Assembly: GCA_035295845.1 (NCBI GenBank) | Contig: DATGIF010000027.1 | Location: forward strand, 89,397 to 153,396 | Length of the DNA: 64,000 nt | Origin: Palsa-892 sp035295845 | Lineage (GTDB): Bacteria; Pseudomonadota; Alphaproteobacteria; Rhizobiales; Xanthobacteraceae | Direction: 5' to 3' | Shown: piece after piece, positions 1 to 8,418 of the stretch | Numbering within the stretch: position 1 is the first letter of the stretch | Layout of the letters: each line of letters begins with the position of its first letter | The notes under the pieces: model-generated | What the model was told of the DNA's origin: nothing | Database searches by the model: none | The model's input: the letters and a program-made list of their open reading frames with translations, nothing else | Translations under genes and position numbers: made by a program

Positions 1-2
1 TT

Positions 3-557
3 CTCACCCGTCAGCCGGTGGCGCGCGAGTGGCGGCCGCTCGAGGAAATCTCGCCCAATCTCGTGCGCGCCGTGATCGCCGCCGAAGACGCGCGCTATTG
101 CACGCATCACGGCGTCGACTGGATCGAGGTGGGGCATGCGATCGACGACGCCGACGATCTCGGCGACGCGCGCGGCGCCTCGACCATTCCCATGCAGACG
201 GCGAAGAACCTCTTCCTGTGGCAGGGCCACCACCTCGTCCGCAAGGCGCTCGAGGTTCCGCTCGCCTATTACATTAGTTTCATGTGGACGAAGCGGCGGC
301 TGATCGAGGTCTATCTCAACGTCGCCGAATGGGGGCCGAACGGGGAGTTCGGCGCGGAAGCCGCCGCGCGCCATGCCTTCCGCAAAAGCGCGTACGCGCT
401 ACTGCCGGACGAGGCGGCCATGCTCGCCGCCGTGCTGCCAAACCCGGTCCAGCGCAATGCGGCGCGTCCAAGCCCCGGCTTGATACGGCTTGTGGCGCGC
501 TATCGCGCCGAGGCGACGCTGGCCGGCTCCCCCATCACCACATGCCTCGCGCGATGA
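3..557 (+). CDS. mtgA: monofunctional biosynthetic peptidoglycan transglycosylase MtgA (5' end outside window)
   Basis: GT51-family glycosyltransferase that polymerises lipid II into glycan strands at the periplasmic face of the inner membrane. The reading frame is open to the left edge, so the N-terminal membrane anchor and first residues lie outside the window; about 184 codons are visible. The family motifs are clear: ISPNLVRAVIAAEDARYCTH with the catalytic Glu, GASTIPMQTAKNLFLW, and KRRLIEVYLNVAEWGP with the second Glu region. There is no transpeptidase domain after it, which fits MtgA rather than a bifunctional class A PBP. The next gene is rpmF, a common neighbour in Hyphomicrobiales. 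Confidence 0.93.
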   Translation, partial: LTRQPVAREWRPLEEISPNLVRAVIAAEDARYCTHHGVDWIEVGHAIDDADDLGDARGASTIPMQTAKNLFLWQGHHLVRKALEVPLAYYISFMWTKRRLIEVYLNVAEWGPNGEFGAEAAARHAFRKSAYALLPDEAAMLAAVLPNPVQRNAARPSPGLIRLVARYRAEATLAGSPITTCLAR

Positions 558-636
558 CTGGAAAGCGTGGACCCAATCCTCTATAAGCCCGCTCCGAGTT
601 CCCCGCCTGCGGGAGCAAGACCAAACGGAGCAAGAA

Positions 637-822
637 ATGGCCGTCCCCAAAAGAAAAGTGTCGCCTTCGCGCCGTAATATGCGGCGGTCGGCCGACGCGC
701 TGAAGCAGCCGACCTACGTCGAGGACAAGGATTCCGGTGAATTGCGCCGGCCGCACCACATCGACATGAAAACCGGAATGTACAGGGGCCGTCAGATCCT
801 GAAGCCGAAGACCGCGGAGTAA
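637..822 (+). CDS. rpmF: 50S ribosomal protein L32
   Basis: A 61-residue basic protein starting MAVPKRKVSPSRRNMRRSAD, the typical alphaproteobacterial L32 N-terminus, and ending in a lysine-rich tail. L32 sits near the peptidyl transferase centre of the large ribosomal subunit. The zinc-ribbon cysteines found in some bacterial L32 proteins are absent, as is usual in this class. The ATG at 637 is chosen because the protein starts exactly at the conserved MAVPK; a longer in-frame extension upstream has no family support. A purine-rich stretch (gagcaag) lies just before the start. Confidence 0.96.
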   Translation: MAVPKRKVSPSRRNMRRSADALKQPTYVEDKDSGELRRPHHIDMKTGMYRGRQILKPKTAE

Positions 823-848
823 GCCTGTCACTGTCACAGGGGGCGATC

Positions 849-1253
849 GTGCTGTTCAGCTTTCCGCTGTTCCTGATTTCGTTTGCGATTTACAACATGA
901 TCGTGTTCCTCACCCCCGGCGTGTCGTGGGGCGGCACCGTTTTTTCCGTGCCGATGGAATCCGGGGCGACGTGGACGATCACCGCGGGCGATTGCCTGAT
1001 CGCGCTGTCGCTGGTGTTTCTGTTCTTCGAGGTCTTGAAGGCGACGCGCTCCTACATGCGCACGATCATCGATCACATGCTGTCGACGCTTGTCTTCATC
1101 GGCGCGCTGATCGAGTTTCTCTTGGTGAAGGAAGCGGCGACATCGGTGTTCGCGACGCTCCTGTTGATTTCGCTCGTCGACGTGATCGGCGGCTGGGTGG
1201 TGTCGATGGGATCCGCGCGCCGCGATATTACGGTCGACAATCTGCCGCGGTAA
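849..1253 (+). CDS. small conserved membrane protein
   Basis: A 134-residue hydrophobic protein with about four membrane segments (near residues 6-25, 45-66, 74-95 and 98-120) and a short charged C-terminus. I do not recognise a named family, but the composition and clean frame, downstream of rpmF by 26 bases, support a real gene. The start is GTG at 849, preceded by an aggggg Shine-Dalgarno-like run 6-7 bases upstream. No catalytic motif is visible, so no function is proposed. Confidence 0.75.
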   Translation: MLFSFPLFLISFAIYNMIVFLTPGVSWGGTVFSVPMESGATWTITAGDCLIALSLVFLFFEVLKATRSYMRTIIDHMLSTLVFIGALIEFLLVKEAATSVFATLLLISLVDVIGGWVVSMGSARRDITVDNLPR

Positions 1254-1265
1254 TTCCGGCGCGGA

Positions 1266-1571
1266 TCAAACCACGCGCACGCTCCGGCTTTCGTCGCGGC
1301 GAGCAAGGCCGGCCATCACCCGATAGGCCGCGGCACCTTCCGCGGGATCCGCGCGCCGCTTCGCGCGGCTGACCGGCATGCCCTCCGCCTTCGCGATCAA
1401 TTGCGCGAGGAACGCGACCTCTGGCCGCGTTGAGGCGAGCGGTCGCGGAACGGCGGGCACAGGCAGGCCCGGCCTCTTCTCGACCGGCGCCGCAATGCTC
1501 TTTTGGTAAACGGATTGGCGTGCGCGAAGCGCGCTTCCGAGCACCGGTCTTTCGCTTGCCGCGATCCGCAT
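1266..1571 (-). CDS. small basic hypothetical protein
   Basis: A 101-residue protein rich in Arg, Ala and Pro. The C-terminal half, around EVAFLAQLIAKAEGMPVSRA followed by a run of basic residues and an AAYR segment, resembles a family of short uncharacterised Hyphomicrobiales proteins as I remember them. The ATG at 1571 is the natural start; a much longer frame continues upstream but there it only mirrors the EAL gene on the other strand. It converges with the membrane protein gene ending at 1253. Function unknown. Confidence 0.6.
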   Translation of the reverse strand: MRIAASERPVLGSALRARQSVYQKSIAAPVEKRPGLPVPAVPRPLASTRPEVAFLAQLIAKAEGMPVSRAKRRADPAEGAAAYRVMAGLARRDESRSVRVV

Positions 1572-1814
1572 GGCTCTACTCGTCCCGTTTCGGGACGAAG
1601 ACCGTCCCGGCAGGGATAAGGTCGCAAAACGCGGGCCGGGAAATTTGTTCCAGAAGCGGTCACGCGCCGTTAAGTCGGGCGGCCATAGCCTCGGCGGCTG
1701 TTGCCACTCGGTGAGCCCGGAGGTCAGGTTCCCGTGCAATTCCAGCCGCGGCCCGGGAGGCCAGCGGAGCGCTCGCTCCTCAAGAAGCCGCTGACGCCGC
1801 GGCCGGGTTCCGCC

Positions 1815-3494
1815 ATGCTCGACGCCGCGGCGAGCGCCGCGCTTTTCAGCGCGGCCAAGGAAGCGGCGTATATCTGGGACATCGCGACTGACGCGCTGCT
1901 GTGGAGCGCGAATGCGCCTGACGTGCTCGGCATCGATTCGCTCGCAACGGTGACGAACGGCAAGCGGTTCGCGGCCCTTCTCCATCCCGAAAGCCCCGCC
2001 AACCGCTACGACGGGATCGTCGACTCCGCGGCGCGCGACGAGGGCACCGGCGTTCCCTACGAGCTTTGCTACCGGCTCAATACCGATCCGGCCAAGCCCC
2101 GCTGGATCGAGGACGCGGGCCGCTGGTTCGTCGGTCCCGATGGCCGGCCCGCGCGCGCCGAAGGCGTGATCCGGCTCGCCACCGAACGGCACCTGCGCGA
2201 GGAAAAGCTGAAGCGGCTCGCCGCCACCGACGCGCTCACCGGCGAAATGACCCGCGCGCGACTGCTTTCGGAGCTTTCGCGCGCGATCGCGGACGCCGAG
2301 GCGAAGCGGGCGAGCGTCGGCTTCCTCATCGTCGGCATCGACGATCTGGCCCACGTCAATCAATCTTATGGCTTCGATGTCGCCGACGAGGCGATCAAGG
2401 CCGTCGCCGCGCAGCTGCGCTCGCGCATGCGCGGCGCCGACCTCATCGGCCGCTTCTCCGACAACAAATTCGGTTTCGTGCTGCACGAGTGCGAGGCCGA
2501 GGATCTGCCGGTCGCCGCCGCCCGCTTCGTGAATGCGGTGCGCGAAGAGCCGTTCGAAACCTCGGCCGGGCTGGTGGCGATTTCCGTGACCGCGGGCGGC
2601 GTGGTGGCGCCGCGCCACGCGCGCGATGCCGGCGAGGCGGTCGGCCGCGCGCTGGAAGCGCTTGATCTGGCCAAGGAAGCGGGCCGCGGCGCCTTTCGCG
2701 CCTACGCGCCGAGCATCGAGAGCGAGGCGGCGCGGCGCGAGAACTTGCGGATCACCGATGTGATTGTCGCCGCCCTCAATGAGCGGCGCGTGGAGCTCGC
2801 CTTCCAGCCGGTGGTGCACGCGAAGAGCCGCGAGCTCGCCTTTCGCGAATGCCTGGTGCGGCTGCGGGAGCCGAACGGCAAGGAGGTCGACACCTTCTCG
2901 ATCGTCACGGTCGCCGAGAAGCTCGATCTCGTGCGGCTGATCGACCACCGCGTGCTTGAGCTTGCGCTCGCCGAGCTTGCCGCGCACGCCGAACTCAGGC
3001 TTTCGCTCAATGTTTCGGCCGCGACCGTCCATGATCCGCTTTGGCTCTCGGCGCTTGCCGCCATGCCGAAGGGCGTCGGAAGCCGGCTCATCGTCGAAAT
3101 CACGGAATCGGCCGCGATCCGCGATGTCGAGGCAACGCGGCGGTTCGTCGCCAAGGTGAAAAGTTATGGCTGCCGCGTCGCGATCGACGATTTCGGCGCC
3201 GGCTACACCTCGTTTCGCAACCTGCGGCGGCTCGGCGTCGACATGGTCAAGATCGACGGTTCCTTTGTCGCCAATCTCGAGCACGCGCCCGACGACCGCG
3301 TCTTCGTCCGCGCGCTCCTTGAGCTCGCGCGCGAATTGGGCCTGGAGACGGTGGCGGAATGGGTGCAGAGCGAAAGCGCGGCGGAAACGCTCGCGGGCTG
3401 GGGCTGCAATTATTTTCAGGGCGCGCTGACGGGGCTCGCCGAAACGAAACCCGTGCTCGAAAGGAAAGCGGCGGCGAAGAAAGCCGCGGGCTGA
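1815..3494 (+). CDS. degenerate GGDEF / EAL domain protein
   Basis: About 559 residues in three parts: an N-terminal PAS-like region (about 10-125), a GGDEF-like domain (about 130-290) and an EAL domain (about 310-550). The GGDEF signature is replaced by SDNKF near residue 214, so diguanylate cyclase activity is unlikely. The EAL domain has ECL in place of EAL (Glu344) but keeps NVS, EITES, IDDFGAGYTS (Asp458, Asp459), MVKIDGSF, an AEWVQ Glu and YFQG, so c-di-GMP phosphodiesterase activity remains plausible. No membrane segment is seen, which suggests a cytoplasmic enzyme. ATG at 1815 is preferred; a TTG at 1701 would add a low-complexity leader. No strong Shine-Dalgarno separates the two choices. 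Confidence 0.85.
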   Translation: MLDAAASAALFSAAKEAAYIWDIATDALLWSANAPDVLGIDSLATVTNGKRFAALLHPESPANRYDGIVDSAARDEGTGVPYELCYRLNTDPAKPRWIEDAGRWFVGPDGRPARAEGVIRLATERHLREEKLKRLAATDALTGEMTRARLLSELSRAIADAEAKRASVGFLIVGIDDLAHVNQSYGFDVADEAIKAVAAQLRSRMRGADLIGRFSDNKFGFVLHECEAEDLPVAAARFVNAVREEPFETSAGLVAISVTAGGVVAPRHARDAGEAVGRALEALDLAKEAGRGAFRAYAPSIESEAARRENLRITDVIVAALNERRVELAFQPVVHAKSRELAFRECLVRLREPNGKEVDTFSIVTVAEKLDLVRLIDHRVLELALAELAAHAELRLSLNVSAATVHDPLWLSALAAMPKGVGSRLIVEITESAAIRDVEATRRFVAKVKSYGCRVAIDDFGAGYTSFRNLRRLGVDMVKIDGSFVANLEHAPDDRVFVRALLELARELGLETVAEWVQSESAAETLAGWGCNYFQGALTGLAETKPVLERKAAAKKAAG

Positions 3495-3509
3495 GCGGCG
3501 CGACCGCGC

Positions 3510-4100
3510 TCAGCTCTTGTCGCCGGAGCCGCCGACCAGCCGGTCGAGACGCTTCTGCATCTCGGAGACCTGCTTCTTCAATTCGTCGATGTTTTCGCCT
3601 TCGCCCGCGGGCTCGCCGGCGGCGAGGTTGGCGGCGTTCTTCTGCGCGAACGGCAGGAACATGGTGAAGGCGCGCTCGAACATTTCCATATTGCGGCGCA
3701 CCTGCTCTTCCAAAAGATTCAAGCCGCCGGAGCCGAAGGTCTTCGCCATGCTCTCGCGGAACTTGGCCTGATCGCGCGTGAGGTTCTCGACCGACATTTC
3801 GAGAAAGCGCGGCACCAGCATTTGCATCGAGTCGCCGTAAAAACGGATGAGCTGGCGCAGGAAGGTGATGGGCAAAAGGTTCTGCCCCTTGTTCTCCTGC
3901 TCGAAAATGATCTGGGTGAGCACCGAGCGGGTGATCTCCTCGCCCGTCTTCGCGTCATAGACGACGAAGTCCTCTCCCTCCTTGACCATGACGGCGAGGT
4001 CTTCGAGCGTGACGTAGGTGCTCGTGCCCGTGTTGTAGAGCCGCCGATTGGCGTATTTTTTGATGGTGACGGGTTCCGGGCTCTTGGTCATGACATTCAT
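3510..4100 (-). CDS. phaR: polyhydroxyalkanoate synthesis repressor PhaR
   Basis: A 196-residue PhaR protein. The N-terminal PHB/PHA accumulation regulator domain is clear (PVTIKKYANRRLYNTGTSTY followed by VTLEDLAVMVKEGEDF), then the PHB-binding region containing LLPITFLRQLIRFYGDSMQM, and a C-terminal coiled-coil-like tail (residues about 170-190). PhaR senses PHB granules and represses phasin and PHB genes. It lies next to phaA-phaB, transcribed divergently, the usual arrangement. ATG at 4100 is used; ATG at 4091 is equally possible and neither has a clear Shine-Dalgarno. Confidence 0.95.
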   Translation of the reverse strand: MNVMTKSPEPVTIKKYANRRLYNTGTSTYVTLEDLAVMVKEGEDFVVYDAKTGEEITRSVLTQIIFEQENKGQNLLPITFLRQLIRFYGDSMQMLVPRFLEMSVENLTRDQAKFRESMAKTFGSGGLNLLEEQVRRNMEMFERAFTMFLPFAQKNAANLAAGEPAGEGENIDELKKQVSEMQKRLDRLVGGSGDKS

Positions 4101-4315
4101 ACGCGCACCCAACGCTATCCCCCCAATGGAGCCGGAAGCTTATGACGTTTCGGAGACACCGGCTACCCATTTATACGCCCGCGCTCCGGGTATGCCTAAC
4201 AGGCGGCCACGGCAGGGGCGGCTTATTGACATCGCCCGGCGCCCCCACCAACGATGCCTGATCAAAGGCTAGGGGCTTGAGCCGAGGCCACGGGGCCGAC
4301 ATAGGGAGAGTTGTC

Positions 4316-5494
4316 ATGAAAGACGATGTCGTCATCGTCGGCGCGGCGCGTACGCCCGTCGGCGCGTTCAATGGAGCGTTCGCGAGCGTACCCGCCCATC
4401 AGCTCGGCGCGGTTGCGATCGAAGCCGCGATGGCCCGCGCGGGCGTCACGCCCAAGGACGTTTCCGAAGTCATCATGGGTCAAATCCTGGCCGCGGGACA
4501 GGGCATGAACCCCGCCCGCCAGGCTTCGATCGCGGCGGGCGTGCCGATCGAGGCGCCGGCCTGGATCGTGAATCAGGTCTGCGGCTCGGGGCTGCGTTCG
4601 GTCGCGCTCGGCTATCAGGCGATCCTCAACGGCGACTCCGACATCGTGGTCGCCGGCGGGCAGGAATCGATGAGCCAGTCCACGCATTGCGCGCACTTGC
4701 GCGCCGGCCACAAAATGGGCTCGGTCGAATTCATCGACACGATGATCAAGGATGGCTTGTGGGATGCCTTCAACGGCTACCACATGGGCGGCACCGCCGA
4801 GAACGTCGCCAAGCAATGGCAGATCACGCGCCAGCAGCAGGACGAATTCGCCGTCGCCTCGCAGAACAAGGCGGAGGCGGCGCAGAAGGCCGGCAAGTTC
4901 AAGGCCGAGATCACGCCGGTGAAGATCGCGACGAAAAAAGGCGAGGTCGTCGTCGACGCCGACGAGTACATCCGCCCCGGCACGACCATGGACGCGGTGA
5001 CGAAGCTGAAGCCCGCCTTCAACAAGGAAGGCACGGTCACCGCCGGCAACGCCTCGGGCATCAATGACGGCGCCGCCGCGGTCGTCTTGATGAAGGCGAG
5101 CGAGGCGGCGAAAGCCGGAAAGAAGGTGCTCGCGCGCATCGCCTCCTGGGGCCAGGCCGGCGTCGATCCCTCGATCATGGGCGTGGGCCCGATCCCGGCT
5201 TCGCGCGCGGCGCTGAAAAAGGCCGGCTGGAAGACCGACGATCTCGATCTCGTAGAGGCGAACGAGGCCTTCGCCGCGCAAGCCTGCGCGGTCAACAAGG
5301 ATATGGGCTGGAAATCCGAGCGGGTGAACGTCAACGGCGGCGCCATCGCCATCGGCCATCCGATCGGCGCTTCCGGCACCCGCATTCTGGTGACGCTCCT
5401 GCACGAATTGGAGCGGCGCAATGCCAAGCGCGGCCTTGCGACGCTCTGCATCGGCGGCGGCATGGGCATCGCCATGTGCGTGGAGCGGCAGTAA
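4316..5494 (+). CDS. phaA: acetyl-CoA acetyltransferase (beta-ketothiolase)
   Basis: A 392-residue thiolase that condenses two acetyl-CoA into acetoacetyl-CoA. The catalytic residues fall at the classical positions: Cys89 in NQVCGSGLRSV, His348 in IAIGHPIGASG and Cys378 in LCIGGGMGIA. The start MKDDVVIVGAARTPVGAFNG matches the family N-terminus, and a gggag run lies upstream of ATG 4316. It is followed 67 bases later by phaB, so the two should act as an operon feeding PHB synthesis and, through crotonyl-CoA, the ethylmalonyl-CoA pathway encoded further along the window. Confidence 0.96.
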   Translation: MKDDVVIVGAARTPVGAFNGAFASVPAHQLGAVAIEAAMARAGVTPKDVSEVIMGQILAAGQGMNPARQASIAAGVPIEAPAWIVNQVCGSGLRSVALGYQAILNGDSDIVVAGGQESMSQSTHCAHLRAGHKMGSVEFIDTMIKDGLWDAFNGYHMGGTAENVAKQWQITRQQQDEFAVASQNKAEAAQKAGKFKAEITPVKIATKKGEVVVDADEYIRPGTTMDAVTKLKPAFNKEGTVTAGNASGINDGAAAVVLMKASEAAKAGKKVLARIASWGQAGVDPSIMGVGPIPASRAALKKAGWKTDDLDLVEANEAFAAQACAVNKDMGWKSERVNVNGGAIAIGHPIGASGTRILVTLLHELERRNAKRGLATLCIGGGMGIAMCVERQ

Positions 5495-5501
5495 ACTCAG
5501 G

Positions 5502-5535
5502 AAGCGAACCGCGGCATTTCAGTCCGCGGACGCTT
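5502..5535 (+). other. phaA-phaB intergenic hairpin
   Basis: An inverted repeat aagcg(aa)ccgcgg / ccgcgg(a)cgctt with a nine-base loop lies between the phaA stop and the phaB ribosome-binding site. It has no U-tract, so it is more likely an mRNA processing or stabilising hairpin than a terminator. Confidence 0.4.
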
Positions 5536-5561
5536 GGGGCAAGGACGTAAAGGGAGGGGTC

Positions 5562-6287
5562 ATGAGTCGCGTGGCGTTGGTCACCGGCGGCACCCGGGGA
5601 ATCGGGGCCGCCATTTCGGAGGCGTTGAAGGCGGCGGGCTACAAGGTCGCCGCCAATTACGGCGGCAACGACGAAGCCGCGAACAAGTTCAAGGCCAAGA
5701 CGGGAATCGCCGTCTACAAGTGGGACGTGAGCTCCTTCGAGGCTTGCGGCGTTGGCATCAAGAAGGTCGAGGCCGAGCTCGGCCCGGTCGAAATCCTCGT
5801 CAACAATGCCGGGATTACGCGCGACGCCATGTTCCACCGCATGACGCCGGAGCAGTGGAACGCGGTGATCAACACCAATCTCTCCTCGCTCTTCAATATG
5901 TGCCGGCCGGTGATCGAAGGCATGCGCAGCCGCAAGTTCGGCCGCATCGTCAATGTTTCGTCGATCAACGGCCAGAAGGGCCAGATGGGCCAGGCGAATT
6001 ATTCCGCGGCGAAAGCCGGCGATATCGGCTTCACCAAGGCGCTGGCGCAGGAGAGCGCGAAATCCGGCATCACGGTGAACGCGATCTGCCCCGGCTACAT
6101 CAACACCGAGATGGTGCAGGCGGTGCCGAAGGACGTCTTGGAGAAAAACATCATCCCGATGATCCCGGTCGGCCGCCTGGGCGAGCCGGAAGAGGTGGCG
6201 CGTTGCGTGGTGTTTCTCGTCTCCGACGACGCGGGCTTCATCACCGGCTCGACCATGACGGTGAACGGCGCGCAGTACATCACCTGA
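5562..6287 (+). CDS. phaB: acetoacetyl-CoA reductase
   Basis: A 241-residue short-chain dehydrogenase that reduces acetoacetyl-CoA to (R)-3-hydroxybutyryl-CoA with NADPH. Visible motifs are the cofactor loop TGGTRGIG (residues about 8-15), NNAG, and the catalytic YSAAK with Tyr147 and Lys151. The protein starts MSRVALVTGGTRGIG, the usual PhaB N-terminus; ATG 5562 is preceded by gggaggggt, a strong ribosome-binding site. It is second in the phaAB operon; no phaC synthase gene is in this window. Confidence 0.95.
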   Translation: MSRVALVTGGTRGIGAAISEALKAAGYKVAANYGGNDEAANKFKAKTGIAVYKWDVSSFEACGVGIKKVEAELGPVEILVNNAGITRDAMFHRMTPEQWNAVINTNLSSLFNMCRPVIEGMRSRKFGRIVNVSSINGQKGQMGQANYSAAKAGDIGFTKALAQESAKSGITVNAICPGYINTEMVQAVPKDVLEKNIIPMIPVGRLGEPEEVARCVVFLVSDDAGFITGSTMTVNGAQYIT

Positions 6288-6301
6288 AGCTCTGGTAGCG
6301 G

Positions 6302-6350
6302 GCGCATGATCTTTTCCGGAAACCGCTTCCCGCTTTTCGGGATCATGCGC
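6302..6350. repeat. palindromic intergenic repeat / likely bidirectional terminator
   Basis: Perfect terminal inverted repeat gcgcatgatc / gatcatgcgc (6302-6311 and 6341-6350) around an inner imperfect palindrome (cggaaaccgcttcccgctttt). It lies exactly between the convergent phaB and cupin genes and abuts the cupin TAG stop. Closely similar palindromes are dispersed through many Hyphomicrobiales genomes. Confidence 0.7.
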
Positions 6351-6793
6351 TAGCCGCTCGGCGACCAGCCCTTCGGCGCGAGCTCGAAGCCGGAAAACTC
6401 GAAGCCCGGCGCCACCGTGCAGCCGCAAAGCGTCCAGGCGCCGCGACTTTCGGCCGCCTGCCAGGCGCGGGCGGGAACCACGATCTGCGGCCGTTCGCCC
6501 GCGGCGAGATCGCTGCCAAGTATGAGCCGCTCGATCGGAGCCTTTTCTTCGCGGGCGATTTCGAGGGCGAGCGGCGCGCCGGCGTAGAAGTGCCAGGTTT
6601 CGGCGGCGTCAACGCGATGCCAATGCGAACGCTCGCCGGCGGCAAGCAGGAAATAGATCGCGGTGGAGGCGGCGCGGCCTTCGATTTGGCGCGGATCGCG
6701 GAAAACTTCGCGGAAGTGCCCGCCTTCGGGATGCGAGGCGAGATCGAGAAGGCGAATGACCTCCGCCGCCGGCAACTTCGCGCTCGCGCTCAT
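6350..6793 (-). CDS. cupin domain protein, DUF985 family
   Basis: A 147-residue single-domain cupin of the DUF985 / YML079-like family. Recognisable parts are the start region AEVIRLLDLASHPEGGHFRE, the strand STAIYFLLAAGERSHWHRVD, the WHFYAGAPL segment and the C-terminal APGFEFSGFELAPKGWSP. The family structure is known but its substrate is not; sugar or small-molecule binding has been suggested. Its ATG overlaps the gloB stop in an ATGA arrangement, so the two are translationally coupled. It ends at the palindromic repeat shared with phaB. Confidence 0.88.
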   Translation of the reverse strand: MSASAKLPAAEVIRLLDLASHPEGGHFREVFRDPRQIEGRAASTAIYFLLAAGERSHWHRVDAAETWHFYAGAPLALEIAREEKAPIERLILGSDLAAGERPQIVVPARAWQAAESRGAWTLCGCTVAPGFEFSGFELAPKGWSPSG

Positions 6794-7563
6794 CCCTTGA
6801 AGTTGTTCTTGCGCTCGCGGAGTTCGGTGAACACGCTGGCGGCATCGGCGCCTTTCATGCCGACGGCTTCGGCAACAGCGGGATCGTCGGCGCGCAGGAA
6901 CGGATTGGTGCGGATTTCCTCGCCGATCGTCGAAGGCAACGTCGGCTTGCCGGCGGCGCGTGTCTTTTCGATCCCGGCGAGGCGTTGCTTGAGCGCGGCG
7001 TTTTTCGGATCGGCGGTGACGGCGAAGCGCGCGTTCGCAAGCGTGTATTCGTGGCCGCAATAGAGCCGGGTGTCGCCGGGCAATTCGCGGAGCTTCAGGA
7101 GCGAGTTCCACAACACCGGCGCCGGCCGCTCGAACGGCCGGCCGCAGCCGAGCGCGAACAAGGTATCGCCCGCGAACAACAATTTCTCCGCGTCGAACAT
7201 GTAGACGATGTGGCCGGCGGTGTGGCCGGGCGTTTCGATCACGCGCGCGAGCATGCCGCCGACCGCGACCGGATCGGCGGGGCCGACGGCGACGTCGAGC
7301 ATCGGGATTTGGGCGGCTTCCGCGCGCGGGCCGACCACGGTGGCGCCGTATTTTTTCTTCAGCGCGGGAATGCCCTGCACATGGTCGCCGTGGTGATGCG
7401 TGATCAGAATGTGCGTCGGCTTCCAGCCCTCGGCTTCGAGCGCCTTGTCGATGGCATTCGCATCCGGGGCGTCGATCACCGCCGTCGCCTCGGTCGCCCG
7501 GTCGCGCAGGAGCACCGCGTAATTGTCGGAAAGGCACGGCACCAGGCGGACGTCCACGTCCAT
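6790..7563 (-). CDS. gloB: hydroxyacylglutathione hydrolase (glyoxalase II)
   Basis: Metallo-beta-lactamase fold enzyme of 257 residues that hydrolyses S-lactoylglutathione to lactate and glutathione, the second step of methylglyoxal detoxification. The metal-binding motif THHHGDH is at residues 55-61, with further ligands in ETPGHTAGH, the FAGDTLF Asp and YCGHEYT; the C-terminal helical domain typical of GloB is present. I prefer the ATG at 7563 because a GGAG lies 7 bases upstream; ATGs at 7569 and 7584 are in frame. Coupled to the downstream cupin gene, divergent from the methyltransferase gene. Confidence 0.94.
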   Translation of the reverse strand: MDVDVRLVPCLSDNYAVLLRDRATEATAVIDAPDANAIDKALEAEGWKPTHILITHHHGDHVQGIPALKKKYGATVVGPRAEAAQIPMLDVAVGPADPVAVGGMLARVIETPGHTAGHIVYMFDAEKLLFAGDTLFALGCGRPFERPAPVLWNSLLKLRELPGDTRLYCGHEYTLANARFAVTADPKNAALKQRLAGIEKTRAAGKPTLPSTIGEEIRTNPFLRADDPAVAEAVGMKGADAASVFTELRERKNNFKG

Positions 7564-7692
7564 TGTCATACTCCGCTTCGTCATTCGGGCTTTGCCGGCA
7601 AGCTATCATGGCCGCCATGCGCGGCAAGCGCGGCGATGGAAGCCGCGGCGCCGCAAGGCTATCTTCAGGACGATTTGTAAGAAGCCCCGGTC

Positions 7693-8418
7693 ATGTTTCT
7701 CGACGTCGTCGACCTTCGAAACTTCTATTCGCAGCCGCTCGGCATCGTCGCACGGCGGCTGTTGTCGCGCGCGATCCGCGAACGCTGGCCGAACACGCGC
7801 GGCCTCGTCGTCGCCGGGCTCGGCTACACGACGCCCTATCTCGGCGTCTTCCGCGACGAGGTCGAGCGCACCTTCGCGCTGATGCCGGCGCCGCAGGGCG
7901 TCGTGAAATGGCCGAGCACGTCGCCGTCGCTCGTGTCGCTGGTGGAGGAAACGCAGTTGCCATTGCCCGACGCTTCCGTCGATCGCGTGCTGGCGGTGCA
8001 TGCGCTGGAGATGACCGTTCACGCCCCCGACATGCTGCGCGAAATCTGGCGGGTGATGGCGGCGGGCGGCCGGCTTCTGCTCGTCGTTCCCAACCGGCGC
8101 GGGATCTGGGCGCGCATCGACACGACGCCGTTCGGCTACGGCCGGCCGTTTTCCCGCCGCCAGCTGGTGGAGCTCTTGCGCGACGCCTTGTTCACGCCGG
8201 TGGGCTGGAGCGAGGCGCTGTGGATTCCGCCGCTCACCCGCGTTCCGTTCCTGCGCGCGGCGGTGGCGTGGGAGCGCATCGGCAAGACGATGTCGCTGCC
8301 GTTTGCGGGCGTTCACATCGTGGAGGCGACAAAGCAGGTGTGGCGTCCGATTCCGCTGAAGCCCGCGCGCAAGCTCGCGCCGGTCCTGGCAACGAAGGCG
8401 GGTGCGGCCGGCGCCTGA
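7693..8418 (+). CDS. class I SAM-dependent methyltransferase
   Basis: A 241-residue protein with a methyltransferase-11-like core: the GLVVAGLGYTTPYLGVF segment stands for motif I, LPLPDASVDRVLAVHALEMT for motif III, and LREIWRVMAAGGRLLLVVPN for motif IV. The glycine-rich loop is unusual (GLGYT rather than GCGTG), so cofactor binding is likely but not certain. Substrate unknown. The gene order gloB - methyltransferase - metW - metX is common in Hyphomicrobiales. It converges with metW, ending one base from its stop. Confidence 0.82.
   Translation: MFLDVVDLRNFYSQPLGIVARRLLSRAIRERWPNTRGLVVAGLGYTTPYLGVFRDEVERTFALMPAPQGVVKWPSTSPSLVSLVEETQLPLPDASVDRVLAVHALEMTVHAPDMLREIWRVMAAGGRLLLVVPNRRGIWARIDTTPFGYGRPFSRRQLVELLRDALFTPVGWSEALWIPPLTRVPFLRAAVAWERIGKTMSLPFAGVHIVEATKQVWRPIPLKPARKLAPVLATKAGAAGA

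Noticed and set aside
1572..3284. A very long open frame on the minus strand opposite the EAL gene
   Set aside because: It is the mirror of a high-GC coding gene; no domain or codon logic. Only its last 101 codons (1266-1571), outside the EAL gene, look like a protein.
4316..5404. Long minus-strand frame opposite phaA
   Set aside because: Shadow of phaA; Arg/Asp/His-rich composition without any family motif.
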